From Salarias fasciatus (lineage: Eukaryota; Chordata; Actinopteri; Blenniiformes; Blenniidae): DNA of 64,000 nucleotides. This document shows positions 63,495-64,000 of the stretch, piece by piece. The stretch's first letter is position 1. Every line of letters begins with the position of its first letter. The stretch spans positions 13,422,445-13,486,444 of the forward strand of contig NC_043748.1 in NCBI RefSeq assembly GCF_902148845.1, given 5' to 3'. Under the pieces are notes generated by a model, which was given only the letters and a program-made list of their open reading frames with translations, made no database searches and was not told the origin of the DNA. A program made the position numbers and the translations under genes.

Positions 63495-64000
63495 AGGAAA
63501 CCAGAGTCTCTCTGCTCTTCTTGTAAATAGTTTTGGTTTATCATAGCGGTGGATGTTAGAGATAAACTCTCTTCATGGCTGATTGTAATAAAATGTAAAG
63601 GAGATGAAGGGTCACTGGTGAGGAGGGGATGAGGATCTCTGTCTGAAGGTGTTTTTGACTGTTAAGCTGTGCTGAAGCAATAAAGTATATAAAAAAAGAC
63701 AAAGCTGGAGTTCAATGGCAGTTTCTTTTAATTCATTTACTGCTCTTATAATGAACAACAGTTACATAATAGTTGACATTCATTATTGTAAAAGTTGAGA
63801 CAAGCATTCATGAAAGTCTATAGGAGGAGATAGTGTTGTTTTGACTCCCTTGTAAAAACAAATGATTGTCTTTAAGTCTGTAATTCAAAGAAAGATTAAA
63901 GATTTAAAAACTGTTTATGCCATTAATAAAGTAGAAAAATGCCACACACTTCTGCTTTACACACACATACACACACACCCTCAGAGAATAAAAATGTTTG
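63495..64000 (+). other. mcm5: mcm5 3' UTR and downstream sequence
   Basis: AATAAA hexamers at 63587-63592 and 63679-63684 are candidate polyadenylation signals. Beyond them the sequence is AT-rich and ends in a short imperfect CA repeat. No further gene is seen. Confidence 0.65.

Overview
The window is nuclear DNA from a ray-finned, probably teleost, fish. The evidence is vertebrate multi-exon genes with GT-AG introns of about 0.1-2.3 kb (one of 4.3 kb), vertebrate orthologues recognisable along their full length, long (CA)n, (CT)n and (TG)n microsatellites, and fish-type repeats (hAT and THAP/Harbinger-like DNA transposons, a LINE fragment, a solo LTR). Six protein genes are present, all on the + strand. 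I resolved the CDS of each exon by exon: pik3r5 (17 exons, 855 aa), pik3r6 (17 exons, 755 aa), mfsd6l (intronless CDS, 564 aa), a bmerb1 homologue (6 exons, 188 aa), tom1 (15 exons, 463 aa), gcat (9 exons, 427 aa) and mcm5 (16 exons, 737 aa). That is seven loci in all, counting both PI3K regulatory genes.

Layout. 1-3.9 kb holds upstream or first-intron sequence with a degenerate dispersed repeat. 3.95-9.55 kb is pik3r5 and 12.57-20.88 kb is pik3r6, the two adaptor subunits (p101 and p84/p87) of the G-protein-coupled PI3K gamma. They are tandem paralogues with matching intron phases. A 5'-truncated LINE sits in a pik3r6 intron. 22-25.8 kb holds a TATA-less promoter with palindromes and the mfsd6l gene. 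27.8-34.2 kb is bmerb1, followed by a solo LTR with a perfect 5-bp target duplication. 39.3-50.7 kb is tom1. Its first intron contains a 3.04 kb internally deleted DNA transposon with about 249-bp terminal inverted repeats, itself carrying a nested 153-bp insertion. 50.7-53.3 kb is repeat-rich and includes a textbook hAT MITE with a 45-base poly-C tract. 53.3-57.6 kb is gcat. 58.8-63.5 kb is mcm5, with a compact E2F/CCAAT/GC-box promoter.

Functional grouping. pik3r5 and pik3r6 serve one enzyme, PI3K gamma (p110 gamma itself is not in the window). The order pik3r5-pik3r6-mfsd6l matches human 17p13. tom1 and mcm5 are near each other on human 22q12, and gcat is on human 22q13. The human bmerb1 gene is on 16p13, so the window joins blocks that are on different human chromosomes. 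The remaining genes act in separate pathways: endosomal sorting (tom1), mitochondrial threonine catabolism (gcat), replication licensing (mcm5).

I found no novel multi-gene system. The most interesting signals are the mobile-element cluster around tom1, several CTCF-like motifs (two inside mobile elements), a TG-repeat replacing the polypyrimidine tract of a pik3r6 exon, and the shared intron architecture of the tandem PI3K adaptors.
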